DNA from: Vreelandella halophila
Lineage (GTDB): Bacteria; Pseudomonadota; Gammaproteobacteria; Pseudomonadales; Oleiphilaceae
Assembly: GCF_009856365.1 (NCBI RefSeq)
Contig: NZ_WMEX01000002.1
Span: forward strand, 434,001 to 498,000
Direction of reading: 5' to 3'
DNA length: 64,000 bases
A program made the translations under genes and the position numbers. The notes under the pieces were generated by a model. That model was given only the letters and a program-made list of their open reading frames with translations, ran no database searches and was not told where the DNA came from. Positions 1 to 10,294 of the stretch are shown piece after piece; the first letter of the stretch is position 1, and each line of letters starts with the position of its first letter.

Positions 1-2
1 CG

Positions 3-149
3 CCGGCGCTGGCCCAGGAGGTCTTCAGCGACCTGCTCTATGGGGCGGTCTTTTCCCAGCTGCTTGCAGGCGATCGGGAATCGCGTGCGGAGCGGGCGGA
101 CGAAATCAGCGAATTATTGTTCAGGGGCATCCTCAAGCCCGAGAGCTGA
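3..149 (+). CDS. C-terminal end of a TetR/AcrR-type regulator (5' truncated by window edge)
   Basis: The frame open from base 3 gives 48 residues ending at TGA 147-149, with an amphipathic helix-rich composition and a closing stretch (SELLFRGIL) that resembles the last ligand-domain helix of TetR-family repressors. The DNA-binding half lies outside the window. It sits 56 bp upstream of an RND efflux operon on the same strand, the usual place for an AcrR-like local repressor, so a role in controlling that pump is inferred. The family call rests on a short C-terminus and on context, not on a visible helix-turn-helix. Confidence 0.6.
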   Translation, partial: PALAQEVFSDLLYGAVFSQLLAGDRESRAERADEISELLFRGILKPES

Positions 150-205
150 GCAGGCTGAACACAGCTTTTCCACACCGATTGAGACTTTGCGGAGAGAAAG
201 GAACC

Positions 206-1420
206 ATGAATCAGTTGACCCGGACAGAAGTCATAGGGGGCAGCCGAGCCCGTCGTATTGGCGGCGTCAGTACCGTGCTGGTGCTGACGTTGGGGCTGGC
301 TGCCTGTGGCGGCAATGGCCAGGGGCAGAAAGGAGCTGGGATGCCGCCGCCCCCGGTGTCGGTTACTGAGGTTCAGACCGAGGATGTGACCATCCGCGAG
401 GACTATGCGGGGCGTGTCCGGGGTGCCCGTGAAGTGGCTGTGCGGGCCCGCGTCGAGGGTGTTCTGGAAGAGCGCCTTTACGACGAGGGCAAGGTGGTCG
501 AGCAGGGTGAGCCCCTGTTCCGTATCGACCCGGAACCCTTTGAGGTGGCCCTGCAGGCCGCTAAAGCCCAGCTCCAGTCCGCGCAGGCGGATCTCAGCCA
601 GGCTGAGCGGGAATGGAACCGGGTATCCAGTCTCTACCAGAAGAACGCTGTGAGTGAGCGTGAGCGGGACAATGCGCAGTCCGCATTTGAGCTGGCACAG
701 GCCCAGGTTGCGGTTGCAGAAGCCGAGGTTGCCCGTGCCGAACTGGAACTGGGCTACACCGATGTGGAAGCACCCGTGACCGGTGTGACGGGCCTCGAGA
801 CCCAGTCCGAGGGCAACCTGATCGAGCGCGGTACCGAACTCACTCACATCACCCAGATGAACCCGGTCCATGTGCGCTTTGCGCTGCCGGAGAACGATGC
901 TGCGGCGCGCCGGCGGGCGCGGGAAGCCATGCAGTCGGATGGTAATGGCGATCACCGCAGCACCGCGAAGCTGATCCTGCCGGACGGCTCCGAATACGAA
1001 CACACCGGTACCATTGACTTCACGGCCAGCACCATCGATGCGGAGACCGGTACCGTTACCGCCCGTGCCGTATTCCCCAATGAAGAACAGCGCATCGTGC
1101 CGGGTCAGTTCGTGCGCATCCGGGTGAAGCTGAAGACGCTCGATGATGTGGTGACCGTGCCCGCCAAGGCCATAGGCGACGGCCAGAATGGCGGTCTGCA
1201 GGTCTTTGTGCTGACCGAGGACAACAAGGCGCAGCCACGCTCGGTTAAGACAGGGCAGGTGGTTGATGGTCGCCGCATCATCACGGACGGGCTTGAAGCC
1301 GGTGAACGCGTGGTGGTCGGCGGTATGGCCGGTATCCGTCAGCCGGGGATGAAGGTGAAAGTCGAAGGCGCCGGGAAGGATGGTCAGAAAGACGGCGAGA
1401 AAGGCGGGGAGAGTAACTGA
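206..1420 (+). CDS. RND efflux periplasmic adaptor, AcrA/MexA type (lipoprotein)
   Basis: The 404-residue protein joins an inner-membrane RND pump to an outer-membrane channel. I chose ATG 206 because GGAGAG/AAAGGA lies just upstream; an in-frame TTG at 179 has no such site. A signal peptide ends in the lipobox LAAC with Cys34, so it should be a lipid-anchored periplasmic protein. Residues about 55-110 and 185-215 form the split lipoyl domain, and about 115-183 are an Ala/Glu/Gln-rich alpha-helical hairpin. The C-terminal half fits the beta-barrel and membrane-proximal domains. Its TGA overlaps the ATG of the pump, so the two are translationally coupled. Substrate cannot be read from sequence. 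Confidence 0.93.
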   Translation: MNQLTRTEVIGGSRARRIGGVSTVLVLTLGLAACGGNGQGQKGAGMPPPPVSVTEVQTEDVTIREDYAGRVRGAREVAVRARVEGVLEERLYDEGKVVEQGEPLFRIDPEPFEVALQAAKAQLQSAQADLSQAEREWNRVSSLYQKNAVSERERDNAQSAFELAQAQVAVAEAEVARAELELGYTDVEAPVTGVTGLETQSEGNLIERGTELTHITQMNPVHVRFALPENDAAARRRAREAMQSDGNGDHRSTAKLILPDGSEYEHTGTIDFTASTIDAETGTVTARAVFPNEEQRIVPGQFVRIRVKLKTLDDVVTVPAKAIGDGQNGGLQVFVLTEDNKAQPRSVKTGQVVDGRRIITDGLEAGERVVVGGMAGIRQPGMKVKVEGAGKDGQKDGEKGGESN

Positions 1421-4400
1421 TGTTCCGATTCTTCATTGACCGCCCGATTTTCTCGGCGGTCATCTCCATTATCATCCTGATCGCCGGCGCGGCCTCGCTC
1501 ATGGGGCTGCCGGTGAAGCAGTACCCGAACGTGGTGCCGCCCGAAGTCGTGGTTGAGGCCAGGTACCCTGGTGCAAGTGCTGAAGTTCTGGCCGACAGTG
1601 TGGCGGCGCCACTGGAGCAGGAGATCAACGGCGTCGACGACATGATTTATATGGAGTCGGGGAGCACCAACGCCGGCAGCGTGCAGATCACGGTGTCCTT
1701 CGAGGTTGGCACCGATCCGGACCAGGCCACCATCAACGTCAATAACCGTGTCCAGCGGGCCATGGCCAGCCTGCCCCAGGCCGTGCGTGATCAGGGCGTT
1801 ACCGTTGAGGCCCGCTCCACCTCGATTCTCCAGGTCGTGGCGCTGTCCTCGAAGTCCGGGGACACCGATACCATCGAAATCTCCAACTACGCGCTGCTGA
1901 ACGTCATCGACGAGCTGGTCCGGACCCCGGGTGTGGGTAACGCCTCTCTCTTCGGCGCCAAGGACTATTCCATGCGCATCTGGCTGCAGCCGGACAAGAT
2001 GGCGGAATACAACATCTCTCCGATGGACGTCGCCAGTGCCCTGCGTTCCCAGAACGCCCAGTACGCAGCAGGCCGTCTCGGTGGGCAGCCGGCGCCCGTG
2101 GATCAGGCGTTCACATTCAGTGTCTCCACACCGCAGCAGATGAGTGATCCCAGCGAATTCGAGGACATCATGCTGCGGACCACGAGCGATGGCGCTTCGC
2201 TGCGTCTCGGCGATGTCGCGCGGGTCGAGCTGGGCGCGCAGAACTATAACTTCACGGCCAGCTTCAACGGCCAGGCGGCGGTGCCGGTCGGCGTCTACCT
2301 GCAGCCCGGGGCCAACGCGCTCGAGACCGCTACCAATGTGCGTGAAGCACTCCAGAAGCTGGAGGATCGGTTTCCGGAGGACATCCAGTACGATATCCCC
2401 TACGACACCACCACTTTCATCAAGATGTCGATTCAGGAGGTTCTGATCACACTGGTGATCGCCCTGGTTCTGGTGTCGGTGGTGACGTTCATCTTTCTCC
2501 AGCACCTGCGTGCCACGCTGATCCCGCTGGCGGCCATTCCGGTTGCCCTGATCGGTACCTTTGCCGGGATGACGGTGCTCGGCTTCTCGGTGAATCTGCT
2601 TACCCTGTTCGGACTGATTCTTGCCATCGGGGTGGTGGTGGACAACGCCATCATTGTGATGGAGAACGTGGAACGGTTGATGCAGGAGCACGGCATGACG
2701 GCGTACGGCGCCTCCGTGGAGACCATGGGGCAGGTATCCGGAGCCGTGGTTTCCTCCACCCTGGTGCTGGTTGCCGTGTTCGCGCCCGTTGGGTTCCTGG
2801 GGGGGCTGACCGGTGAGCTCTACCGCCAGTTCGCGGTGACTATCGCGGTCTCCATCGTGATTTCCGGCATTGTGGCGCTGACGCTGACCCCGGCCATGTG
2901 TGCCCGGTTGCTGGATGGTGAACCCAAGGACGTCTCAAAGCCCTTCCAATGGTTCAATGCCGCCTTCGAGAAAATCACCAATGGGTTCGTGGGCGGTGTG
3001 ACCTGGATCCTGAATCATGCCGTGATTGGTGTGGCGCTTTTCTTCCTGTTCATCGGCAGTACCCTCTGGATGCTGGACCGCTTGCCCTCGGGACTGGTGC
3101 CCCAGGAGGACCAGGGCTATGTACTGATGGCCTCCTACCTGCCGCCGGCATCGGCGCTCGGGCGGACCGAGGCGGTGCGTGAGGAGCTGGTTGGTAATGT
3201 GCTGAATCTGCCCGAAGTCGAGAACGTTGTGGCCTTCGCCGGCTACGATCTTCTGGCCGGTGCCAGCCGTTCCAATGCCGGAATCGCATTCGTAACGCTG
3301 AAGGACTGGGCTGAGCGTCAGGGGCCAGGGCAGTCAGCGTCTGCCGTGTCCAAGAAAATCATGGGCATGGGTGCAGGAGTGGAAGAGGCGAATGTCATGT
3401 CGTTCTCTCCGCCGCCGATCCAGGGGCTGTCCCTCACCGGTGGCGTGGAGGCGTTTATTCAGGATCAGCGCGGCATGAGTACCAAGGAGCTCCATGCACT
3501 GGCCCAGAAAGTGGTGAAGGCCGCGAACCAGCATCCGGTGCTCACCAATGCCCGGACCGATCTGGATGTGAGCATTCCGCGCTATAAGGCCGAAGTGGAC
3601 CGTCAGAAGGCGAGGGCCCTGGATGTGCCCATCGGTGAGGTGTTCTCCGCCATGCAGAGTACCTTCGGCACCTTCTACGTGAATGACTTTACTATGCAGG
3701 GGCGTAACTGGCAGGTGAACATGCAGGCCGAGGGCGAGTTCCGCAGCCGGCCCGAGGATCTGCGCCGTGTCTTCGTGCGTTCCAACAGCGGTCAGATGAT
3801 CCCTCTCAGCTCGCTGGTCACACTGACCCGCGAGACCGGGGCCGATATCATCAACCGATTCAATGTCTACCCCGCGGCCAACATCGCCGCCGACCCGGCA
3901 CCGGGCTACACCACCGGCGATGCTATGAAGGCGCTGCGCGAGGTGGCTGACGAGAATCTGGGGGCCAACACGCCACTCGGGTGGATTGGCCAGGGTTATC
4001 AGCTCCAGGCTGCCGGCCAGGCCGGGACCATCGCGTTTGCTCTGGGCCTGGTCATGGTGTTCCTGATCCTGGCGGCGCAGTATGAACGCCTGACGCTCCC
4101 GTTGGCGGTGGCCACGGCCATCCCCTTCGGCGTATTCGGCGCGGCTCTGGCCGCCCTGCTGCGTGGCTTCCCCAACGACATCTATTTCCAGGTGGGGCTG
4201 CTGGTGCTGATCGGCCTGGCGGCGAAGAACGCCATCCTGATTGTGGAGTTCGCGGCCCAGAACCGCAGCGAGGGCCTGTCACCGAAGGATGCTGCGATTG
4301 CGGCAGCCCAGCAGCGTTTCCGGGCCATCATGATGACGGCGCTGACCTTCATCATCGGTTCGCTGCCACTGGTAGTGGCGACCGGCGCCGGTGCTTCCAG

Positions 4401-4560
4401 CCGGCAGGAGATCGGCACCGTGGTGGTTGGTGGCATGATCGTCGCCAGTACCCTGGCCCTGTTCTTCGTGCCGCTGTTCTACCGGCTGTTCGAGGAGTTC
4501 TCGATCTGGTTGAGCAATCGCGGGAGCAACAACAGCTCCAGAGAGGTTTCCGATGCGTAG
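1420..4560 (+). CDS. RND efflux pump inner-membrane transporter, AcrB/HAE1 type
   Basis: This 1046-residue protein has the usual AcrB length: one N-terminal membrane helix, a large periplasmic loop, helices 2-6, a second loop and helices 7-12. It exports hydrophobic compounds by proton antiport. The TM4 relay motif reads [14 protein letters not shown] with Asp408-Asn409, where AcrB has two aspartates (407 and 408). The TM10 lysine is kept ([12 protein letters not shown], Lys936). Its ATG overlaps the adaptor stop and its own 3' end overlaps the outer-membrane factor by 8 bp, so the three form one operon. The drug spectrum is not inferable. Confidence 0.94.
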   Translation: MFRFFIDRPIFSAVISIIILIAGAASLMGLPVKQYPNVVPPEVVVEARYPGASAEVLADSVAAPLEQEINGVDDMIYMESGSTNAGSVQITVSFEVGTDPDQATINVNNRVQRAMASLPQAVRDQGVTVEARSTSILQVVALSSKSGDTDTIEISNYALLNVIDELVRTPGVGNASLFGAKDYSMRIWLQPDKMAEYNISPMDVASALRSQNAQYAAGRLGGQPAPVDQAFTFSVSTPQQMSDPSEFEDIMLRTTSDGASLRLGDVARVELGAQNYNFTASFNGQAAVPVGVYLQPGANALETATNVREALQKLEDRFPEDIQYDIPYDTTTFIKMSIQEVLITLVIALVLVSVVTFIFLQHLRATLIPLAAIPVALIGTFAGMTVLGFSVNLLTLFGLILAIGVVVDNAIIVMENVERLMQEHGMTAYGASVETMGQVSGAVVSSTLVLVAVFAPVGFLGGLTGELYRQFAVTIAVSIVISGIVALTLTPAMCARLLDGEPKDVSKPFQWFNAAFEKITNGFVGGVTWILNHAVIGVALFFLFIGSTLWMLDRLPSGLVPQEDQGYVLMASYLPPASALGRTEAVREELVGNVLNLPEVENVVAFAGYDLLAGASRSNAGIAFVTLKDWAERQGPGQSASAVSKKIMGMGAGVEEANVMSFSPPPIQGLSLTGGVEAFIQDQRGMSTKELHALAQKVVKAANQHPVLTNARTDLDVSIPRYKAEVDRQKARALDVPIGEVFSAMQSTFGTFYVNDFTMQGRNWQVNMQAEGEFRSRPEDLRRVFVRSNSGQMIPLSSLVTLTRETGADIINRFNVYPAANIAADPAPGYTTGDAMKALREVADENLGANTPLGWIGQGYQLQAAGQAGTIAFALGLVMVFLILAAQYERLTLPLAVATAIPFGVFGAALAALLRGFPNDIYFQVGLLVLIGLAAKNAILIVEFAAQNRSEGLSPKDAAIAAAQQRFRAIMMTALTFIIGSLPLVVATGAGASSRQEIGTVVVGGMIVASTLALFFVPLFYRLFEEFSIWLSNRGSNNSSREVSDA

Positions 4561-5992
4561 GATACTGTTCGCAACACTGATGTTCCCTCTGCTCCTGGCC
4601 GGCTGTGCGGTCGGCCCAGCATACGAAGAGCCCCAGGTGGATCTGCCGGAGGAATGGCCGGACGAGGTCTTGCTGACCGGCGAGGAGCGTGCTGACTGGT
4701 CCAACTGGTGGCACCGGTTTGACGACCCTGTGCTCAACCGTCTGGTGGAACGGGCTCTGGACGACAACCTCAACATGCAGCTGCAGTACCAGCGGCTGCA
4801 GGAGGCGCGGGCGCGGCTGGGGCTGGCGGACGCCCAGCAGATGCCGACTGTCGAAGGCCAGGCCGATGCCGCCCGTGGGCGTGAATCCGGGGCGGCCAAC
4901 CCGCTGGGTGGCGGTACCACCAGCAACATGTTCTCGGTAACCGGCCTTCTGAGCTATGAGGTGGACCTCTGGGGGAAGCTCGAGAGTCAGAGCGATGCCG
5001 CCGAGGCGGCGCTGCAGGAATCGGTGTTCACCCATGACTCGGTGCGTCTGAGCACGGTTGCGGATGTGGTGGCCACCTACACCGAGCTGCGAGCGGCCCA
5101 GCGCTCCCTCGCCATCACCGAGCGCACTCTGGAGACGCGCGAGGAAACCGTGCGGATCGAGCGGGCGCGCTACGAGGGCGGCGATACCAATGAGCTGACC
5201 CTGCGCCAGGCGGTGTCCGAACTGGAAGCCACCCGTGCGCTGGTGCCCCAGCAGCGTCAGCGTGTCGCCCAGCTCAAGACGGCTCTGGGTGTGCTTGTGG
5301 GCATGACCCCGCGCGAACTCACCAGCGAGCTGGATTTCGGCGAAGGCAGCCTCAGTGACATCACCCTGCCTGAGGAAGTCCCGGAAGTGCTGCCCTCGGA
5401 TCTGCTGGAGCGGCGGCCGGATATCCGTGCGGCCGAGGCGGCCATCATTGCGGCGACCGAGGAGGTCGGCGTCGCCCAGGCGCAGCGCCTGCCCAGTTTC
5501 AATCTGCGTGGCTCCTTCGGCAGCGCGGCCATCGAGTCGGATGACCTGTTTACCGGTCCGGCGGAAACCTGGGAAATCGGCGCCTCCGTGCTCGGCCCCA
5601 TCTTCGACTTCGGCCGTAACAAAGCACGTGTGGAGGCGGCCCAGAGCCTGCGTGACCAGGCTGAAACCCAGTACCGGGTCACTCTGCAGCAGGCGTTCCG
5701 CGAGGTCCGCGATGCGCTGGCCGTGTATGAGGCCACGGATGAACGGGTAAGCCGGCTCCGGGATCAGGTCGAGGCGCTGGAGAAAACGCTGGAGCTGGCC
5801 GAGCTGCGCTACGAGGAAGGCCTCACGGACTTCCTGACGGTGCAGGATACCCAGCGGGTCCTGTTGGACGCGGAGCTGACCCTCACCAATGCCATCCGCG
5901 ACCGGCTCAACGCCACGGCCACGCTGTTCAAGGCGATGGGCGGCGGCTGGGCCGACGGCAAGGCGGTTGAGCCGGAGAGCGGAGACTCCTGA
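4553..5992 (+). CDS. Outer-membrane efflux channel lipoprotein, OprM/NodT family
   Basis: The 479-residue protein is an outer-membrane factor that should trimerise into the TolC-like exit duct of the preceding pump. A signal peptide ends in LLAGC (Cys18), the lipobox seen in OprM-like proteins. Two related halves rich in Ala, Glu, Gln and Leu coiled-coil segments follow (roughly 60-260 and 280-465), with motifs such as [13 protein letters not shown] and [18 protein letters not shown] that mark the family. It starts within the last codons of the pump gene behind a GAGAGG ribosome-binding site. No partner channel accompanies the second RND pair downstream, so it may serve both pumps (inference). 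Confidence 0.93.
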   Translation: MRRILFATLMFPLLLAGCAVGPAYEEPQVDLPEEWPDEVLLTGEERADWSNWWHRFDDPVLNRLVERALDDNLNMQLQYQRLQEARARLGLADAQQMPTVEGQADAARGRESGAANPLGGGTTSNMFSVTGLLSYEVDLWGKLESQSDAAEAALQESVFTHDSVRLSTVADVVATYTELRAAQRSLAITERTLETREETVRIERARYEGGDTNELTLRQAVSELEATRALVPQQRQRVAQLKTALGVLVGMTPRELTSELDFGEGSLSDITLPEEVPEVLPSDLLERRPDIRAAEAAIIAATEEVGVAQAQRLPSFNLRGSFGSAAIESDDLFTGPAETWEIGASVLGPIFDFGRNKARVEAAQSLRDQAETQYRVTLQQAFREVRDALAVYEATDERVSRLRDQVEALEKTLELAELRYEEGLTDFLTVQDTQRVLLDAELTLTNAIRDRLNATATLFKAMGGGWADGKAVEPESGDS

Positions 5993-6079
5993 CCAGGGCT
6001 CTGTTTACAGGTTTGCCGGCCCGTGTAAGCGCGGAGCCGGCAGCCGCCACCTTCCTGCCAGGCCATGCGGGTGCTAGAC

Positions 6080-6106
6080 TTAAATATTAGGTTACACTAA
6101 ATTTAA
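6080..6106 (+). promoter_or_regulatory. AT-rich imperfect inverted repeat before the second RND pair (candidate operator/promoter)
   Basis: TTAAATATTAG and CTAAATTTAA are inverted repeats (one extra A in the left arm) around a short centre. They lie 10 bp upstream of the adaptor start, and an AAGGAGG ribosome-binding site immediately abuts the repeat. The AT-rich block stands out from the GC-rich surroundings and could hold the -10 region and a TetR-type operator. No protein can be assigned to it from sequence. Confidence 0.45.
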
Positions 6107-6116
6107 GGAGGCAGGC

Positions 6117-7106
6117 ATGCGCCGAGCCCTCATGATGGTTCTCTGCTTCTGCCTTTCGGGCGCAGTCCAGGCCGCCTCAGCACAGTGGGTGGATGTGAAG
6201 CGGGAAACGCTGACAGAAACCCTCCGCCTTGATGGCATGATCGAGGCTGTGCGGGAAAGCACAGTATCCGCCCAGACAGCGGGAGCCGTTGTCGAGCTGC
6301 CCTACGACGTCGACGACGCCGTTCCGGAGGGCGAGCTGATTGTCCGGCTTGAGGACAGTGATGAACAGGCTCGTGTGGAGCAGGCCCGGGCCAGCCTGGA
6401 CGAGGCCCGCGCCGACCTGACGGATGCCCGCCAGAACCTGGGGCGCGTGGAGCAGCTGCACGAACGCGATGTCGCCTCACAGCAGGAACTGGATCAGGCG
6501 CGGAATCGCTTTGATGCAGCCAGAGCCCGTGTCTCACGCGCCGAAGGCGCACTTTCCGAAGCACGGGAGCAGCTCAGTTACACCCGTGTACACGCCCCTT
6601 ACAGTGGCATCGTGACCGAGCGCATGGTCGAGGTGGGGGAATCCGTCTCGCCAGGGCAGCCGCTGATGCGGGGTCTGTCGCTGGAGCAGCTGCGGGTGGT
6701 GGTCTCTCTTCCCCAGCAGTACGCGGAGCGCGTGCGCTCTGAGCGTGAGGCAGTGGTTACCCTCAATGGCGGGGCACAGCTCGAAACCGATGGGATGACG
6801 TTCTATCCCTATGCGGATCAGCGTAGCCACAGCTTCCGGCTGAGGCTTGAGCTTGCCGACCCCGAAGCCCGTCTCTTCCCCGGTATGCTGGTGCGTGTGG
6901 GCATCCCGACCGATACGCGCGAGGCACTCTGGGTGCCCGAGTCCAGCATCTATCGGCGTGGTGAACTGCGTGCCGTGTTCGTGCGCGGCCCGGATGACGA
7001 GCCCCGTCTGCGCCAGGTGCGTCTCGGGAGCCGACGGGATGGGCTGGTGGAAGTGCTCTCCGGTGTCAGTGAGGGTGAATCCGTGCGTCGTGAGGCCCTG
7101 TACTGA
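6117..7106 (+). CDS. RND efflux periplasmic adaptor subunit (second pump)
   Basis: This 329-residue membrane-fusion protein is shorter than AcrA. It has a cleavable Sec signal peptide (residues 1 to about 22, ending VQAASA) and no lipobox, so it is probably soluble in the periplasm. A lipoyl half-motif comes near residues 45-80, a helical hairpin rich in Glu, Ala and Arg spans about 80-150, and the second lipoyl half contains YTRVHAPYSGIVTER. A strong AAGGAGG lies 5 bp before ATG. Its stop overlaps the start of the pump gene (TGATG). No outer-membrane factor is encoded with it. Confidence 0.92.
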   Translation: MRRALMMVLCFCLSGAVQAASAQWVDVKRETLTETLRLDGMIEAVRESTVSAQTAGAVVELPYDVDDAVPEGELIVRLEDSDEQARVEQARASLDEARADLTDARQNLGRVEQLHERDVASQQELDQARNRFDAARARVSRAEGALSEAREQLSYTRVHAPYSGIVTERMVEVGESVSPGQPLMRGLSLEQLRVVVSLPQQYAERVRSEREAVVTLNGGAQLETDGMTFYPYADQRSHSFRLRLELADPEARLFPGMLVRVGIPTDTREALWVPESSIYRRGELRAVFVRGPDDEPRLRQVRLGSRRDGLVEVLSGVSEGESVRREALY

Positions 7107-10100
7107 TGGCACCGAATGGCAGGTTGGGCCCATCCGGACAGATCGCGCGTGTCTTCCAGAACAGTCGCCTCACCCCTCTGCTTGCACTGATCGGGCTGCT
7201 GCTCGGTATTGTTGCCGTCATCGTGACGCCCAAGGAGGAAGAACCCCAGATCGACGTCACCATGGTGGACGTCATGGTGCCGTTTCCCGGGGCCAGTGCC
7301 CGTGAGGTGGAGAGCCTGATCGCCACCCCGGGCGAACAGATCCTGGACGAGATCCGGGGCGTTGAGGACATCTATTCGGTCTCGCGCCAGGGCCAGGCGG
7401 TCATTACGGTCCAGTTCGAGGTGGGGCTGCCGCGTCGGGAAGCCCTGGTGCGCATCCACAACAAGGTCCAGTCCAACCGCGACTGGTTCCCCGAGGGCCT
7501 GGGAGCGGGCGAACCCGTGGTCAAGCCACGGGGCATTGATGACGTTCCAGTCATGACCCTGACTCTCTATGACCCGCAGAGGCGCCAGAGTGGCGAAGAC
7601 CTGACCCGTCTTGCCCATACCCTGGAGACGGAACTCAAGCGGGTGCCCGGTACACGGGATATCTACACGGTCGGTGGTGTGCCGGATCGCATCGATGTGC
7701 GGGTTGAGCCCGCCAGCCTGGCCGGTTATGGCCTGGGCATCAGTGATCTCCAGCAGGCGGTCCGGGCCGCCAATGCCACCGGCCAGGAAACCAGGGTTAC
7801 GCGTGCGGGGCTGTCCATCCCGGTTCAGCCGGGGGAGCCACTCCAGCAGGTCGAGGAGCTCAGGTCGCTCGTTGTGGCGCACAGCAATGGGGCTGCCGTT
7901 CACCTTTCGGATGTGGCGTCGGTCAGCCGTGGCGGCACGGTACCGGATGCGTCGGTGCAGCTGGGCTTTGGCCCTGCGGGTGAGGGCCAACCCGGTCAGC
8001 GCTATCCGGCAGTGACGGTGGCCGTTGCCAAGAAAGCCGGCGAGAACGCCATTGATGTAACCGCCGCTGTTTCAGACCGGCTCGAACAGCTGCGGGGGCG
8101 GGTGATTCCCGATGATGTTGAGGTGCTCACCACCCGCAACTATGGGCAGACCGCCAGTGACAAGGCACGCAAGCTCATCTCGGACCTGATCATGGCCACC
8201 CTGTCCGTCATGCTTCTGGTTCTGGCGTTCATGGGGTGGCGCCAGGCCATGGTGGTCGGTCTTTCGGTGCTTCTGACCCTGCTCCTGACGCTGGTGTTTT
8301 CCTGGGCATGGGGCTTCACCCTGAACCGGGTATCCCTGTTCGCGCTCATCTTCGCCATCGGGATCCTGGTGGATGACGCCATTGTGATCGTCGAGAACGT
8401 CAACCGGCGCATCCATAACTCCGATGCCCCTGCCATCCGGGTGATCCCTGCTGCGGTGGATGAGGTTGGGACCCCAACCATCATGGCGAGCCTCACCATC
8501 ATGGCCGCCCTTCTGCCAATGGCATTTGTGACGGGGCTTATGGGCCCCTATATGAGCCCTATTCCCATCAATGCCTCGGCCGGGATGGTGCTTTCACAGC
8601 TCGTGGCGTTCATCCTTACTCCCTGGCTGGCACTGCGGCTGGTGCGTCCCCGGGACCGGGCGAAAGAGGCGGAGGGTGCTGAAGCGGAGGAAGTTAACCC
8701 CCGCCTCTACCGTCTCTTCAGCCGGGTTCTGACGCCCTTCATGGGCAATCACAGCTGGCGGCGCCATGGGCTGGCATCCGGGGTCATCGCGCTGACGCTG
8801 GGCGCTGCCGCCCTGCCGGTGTTCATGCTGGTGATCCTCAAGATGCTCCCCTTTGATGACAAGTCGGAGCTCCAGGTGGTGGTGGATATGCCTGAGGACA
8901 CCCCCATGGAAACCACCCAGAAAGTCCTGACGGAGATGGGTGGTTATCTGGAGAGTCACGAGGCTGTTACCAACTGGCAGGCCTATGCTGGTACGGCGTC
9001 ACCCATCAACTTCAATGGGCTGGTGCGCCAGTACTATCTGCGCCAGGAACCCTGGCAGGGCGATCTCCAGATCAACCTGAAGGACGAGCGGGAAAAGGCT
9101 TCCCACGATATTGCCCAGGCGATGCGTGAGCCCCTCACAGAGATTGGTGAACGTTATGGGGCTGCCGTGAAGGTGGTGGAGGTGCCGCCGGGGCCTCCGG
9201 TGCTGTCGCCGCTGGTTGCTGAGGTCTACGGCCCCAGTCCGGAGGTGCGTGCCCGGGAGGCGGCGTCACTGGCACGGCGCATGGAAGGTGTCGAGGGGCT
9301 GGTGGATATCGACACCACGGTGGAGGCCCCTGTGGAGCGCTGGCGTGTGGTGGTTGACCGCCAGCGGGCGGCCACGCTGGGCGTTTCCCAGGCCCAGGTG
9401 GTGGAGCTGCTCTCGACCACACTGGGCAAGCGCAATCTTGAATACTTCCACGATCCGAACGCCAAGTACGCTGTTCCGATACGGGTGATCCTGGATGAAG
9501 GCGACAGGGCTCAGAAAGCGGCGCTGCTGTCCCTCAAGGTCCGGAGCCGTTCAGGCGATAGGGTGCCGCTGGCGCAGGTGGCCTCAATCGAGCCCAGCAG
9601 CTGGCCCGGGGCGATCCATCACAAGAACCTGATGCCGGTTACCTACGTCACTGCCGACATGGCCGGCGACGTGGACTCCCCGCTGTACGGCATGTTCCGT
9701 ATGGCCGAGGACCTGGAAGACCTGCCCCAGTACTACATCCAGCAGCCGGAATGGCCGGGTGAGGCTGCCATCAAATGGGACGGGGAGTGGCAGATCACCT
9801 ATGAGACCTTCCGGGACATGGGGATCGCCTATGCCGTTGGGATCATCGCCATTTTCCTGCTTCTGGTGGCGCAGTTCGGCTCCTACGGGCTGCCGCTGAT
9901 CGTGATGATGCCCATCCCACTGACGCTCATCGGGATCATGCCGGGCCATGCGCTGTTGGGTAAGGAATTCACCGCGACCAGCATGATCGGCATGATCGCG
10001 CTGGCCGGCATCATCGTGCGCAACTCCATCCTGTTGGTGGTGTTCATCCGGGATCTGCTGCGCGAGGGGACACCGCTGGAAGAGGCGGTTGTGACGGCCA

Positions 10101-10294
10101 GCGCCGTGCGCATCAAGCCCATAGCGCTGACCGCCGTCTCCGCCATGCTGGGGGCCTTCTTCATCCTGACGGACCCGATCTTCAACGGTCTGGCGATCTC
10201 ACTGATCTTCGGGCTGGCCATGTCCACCCTGCTGACGGTGATCGTGGTGCCGCTGGCCTACTATCTGTTCATCGGTGAGCGGGAGGTGCGCTGA
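7106..10294 (+). CDS. RND family inner-membrane transporter (second pump)
   Basis: The 1062-residue protein has the 12-helix RND layout with two large periplasmic loops. TM4 carries the full Asp423-Asp424 pair (ILVDDAIVIVENVNR). TM10 has Arg972 where AcrB has the relay lysine (IIVRNSILLVVF), a pattern common in this adaptor/pump subfamily. It is translationally coupled to the adaptor. Its last 26 bp overlap the 3' end of the convergent hydrolase gene. It belongs with proton-driven export of small molecules; neither the sequence nor the neighbours identify a substrate. Confidence 0.92.
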   Translation: MAPNGRLGPSGQIARVFQNSRLTPLLALIGLLLGIVAVIVTPKEEEPQIDVTMVDVMVPFPGASAREVESLIATPGEQILDEIRGVEDIYSVSRQGQAVITVQFEVGLPRREALVRIHNKVQSNRDWFPEGLGAGEPVVKPRGIDDVPVMTLTLYDPQRRQSGEDLTRLAHTLETELKRVPGTRDIYTVGGVPDRIDVRVEPASLAGYGLGISDLQQAVRAANATGQETRVTRAGLSIPVQPGEPLQQVEELRSLVVAHSNGAAVHLSDVASVSRGGTVPDASVQLGFGPAGEGQPGQRYPAVTVAVAKKAGENAIDVTAAVSDRLEQLRGRVIPDDVEVLTTRNYGQTASDKARKLISDLIMATLSVMLLVLAFMGWRQAMVVGLSVLLTLLLTLVFSWAWGFTLNRVSLFALIFAIGILVDDAIVIVENVNRRIHNSDAPAIRVIPAAVDEVGTPTIMASLTIMAALLPMAFVTGLMGPYMSPIPINASAGMVLSQLVAFILTPWLALRLVRPRDRAKEAEGAEAEEVNPRLYRLFSRVLTPFMGNHSWRRHGLASGVIALTLGAAALPVFMLVILKMLPFDDKSELQVVVDMPEDTPMETTQKVLTEMGGYLESHEAVTNWQAYAGTASPINFNGLVRQYYLRQEPWQGDLQINLKDEREKASHDIAQAMREPLTEIGERYGAAVKVVEVPPGPPVLSPLVAEVYGPSPEVRAREAASLARRMEGVEGLVDIDTTVEAPVERWRVVVDRQRAATLGVSQAQVVELLSTTLGKRNLEYFHDPNAKYAVPIRVILDEGDRAQKAALLSLKVRSRSGDRVPLAQVASIEPSSWPGAIHHKNLMPVTYVTADMAGDVDSPLYGMFRMAEDLEDLPQYYIQQPEWPGEAAIKWDGEWQITYETFRDMGIAYAVGIIAIFLLLVAQFGSYGLPLIVMMPIPLTLIGIMPGHALLGKEFTATSMIGMIALAGIIVRNSILLVVFIRDLLREGTPLEEAVVTASAVRIKPIALTAVSAMLGAFFILTDPIFNGLAISLIFGLAMSTLLTVIVVPLAYYLFIGEREVR

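Noticed and set aside
6020-6053. GCCGGC...GCCGGC as a terminator after the first RND operon
   Set aside because: The stem is only about 6 bp with a long loop and no T-run.
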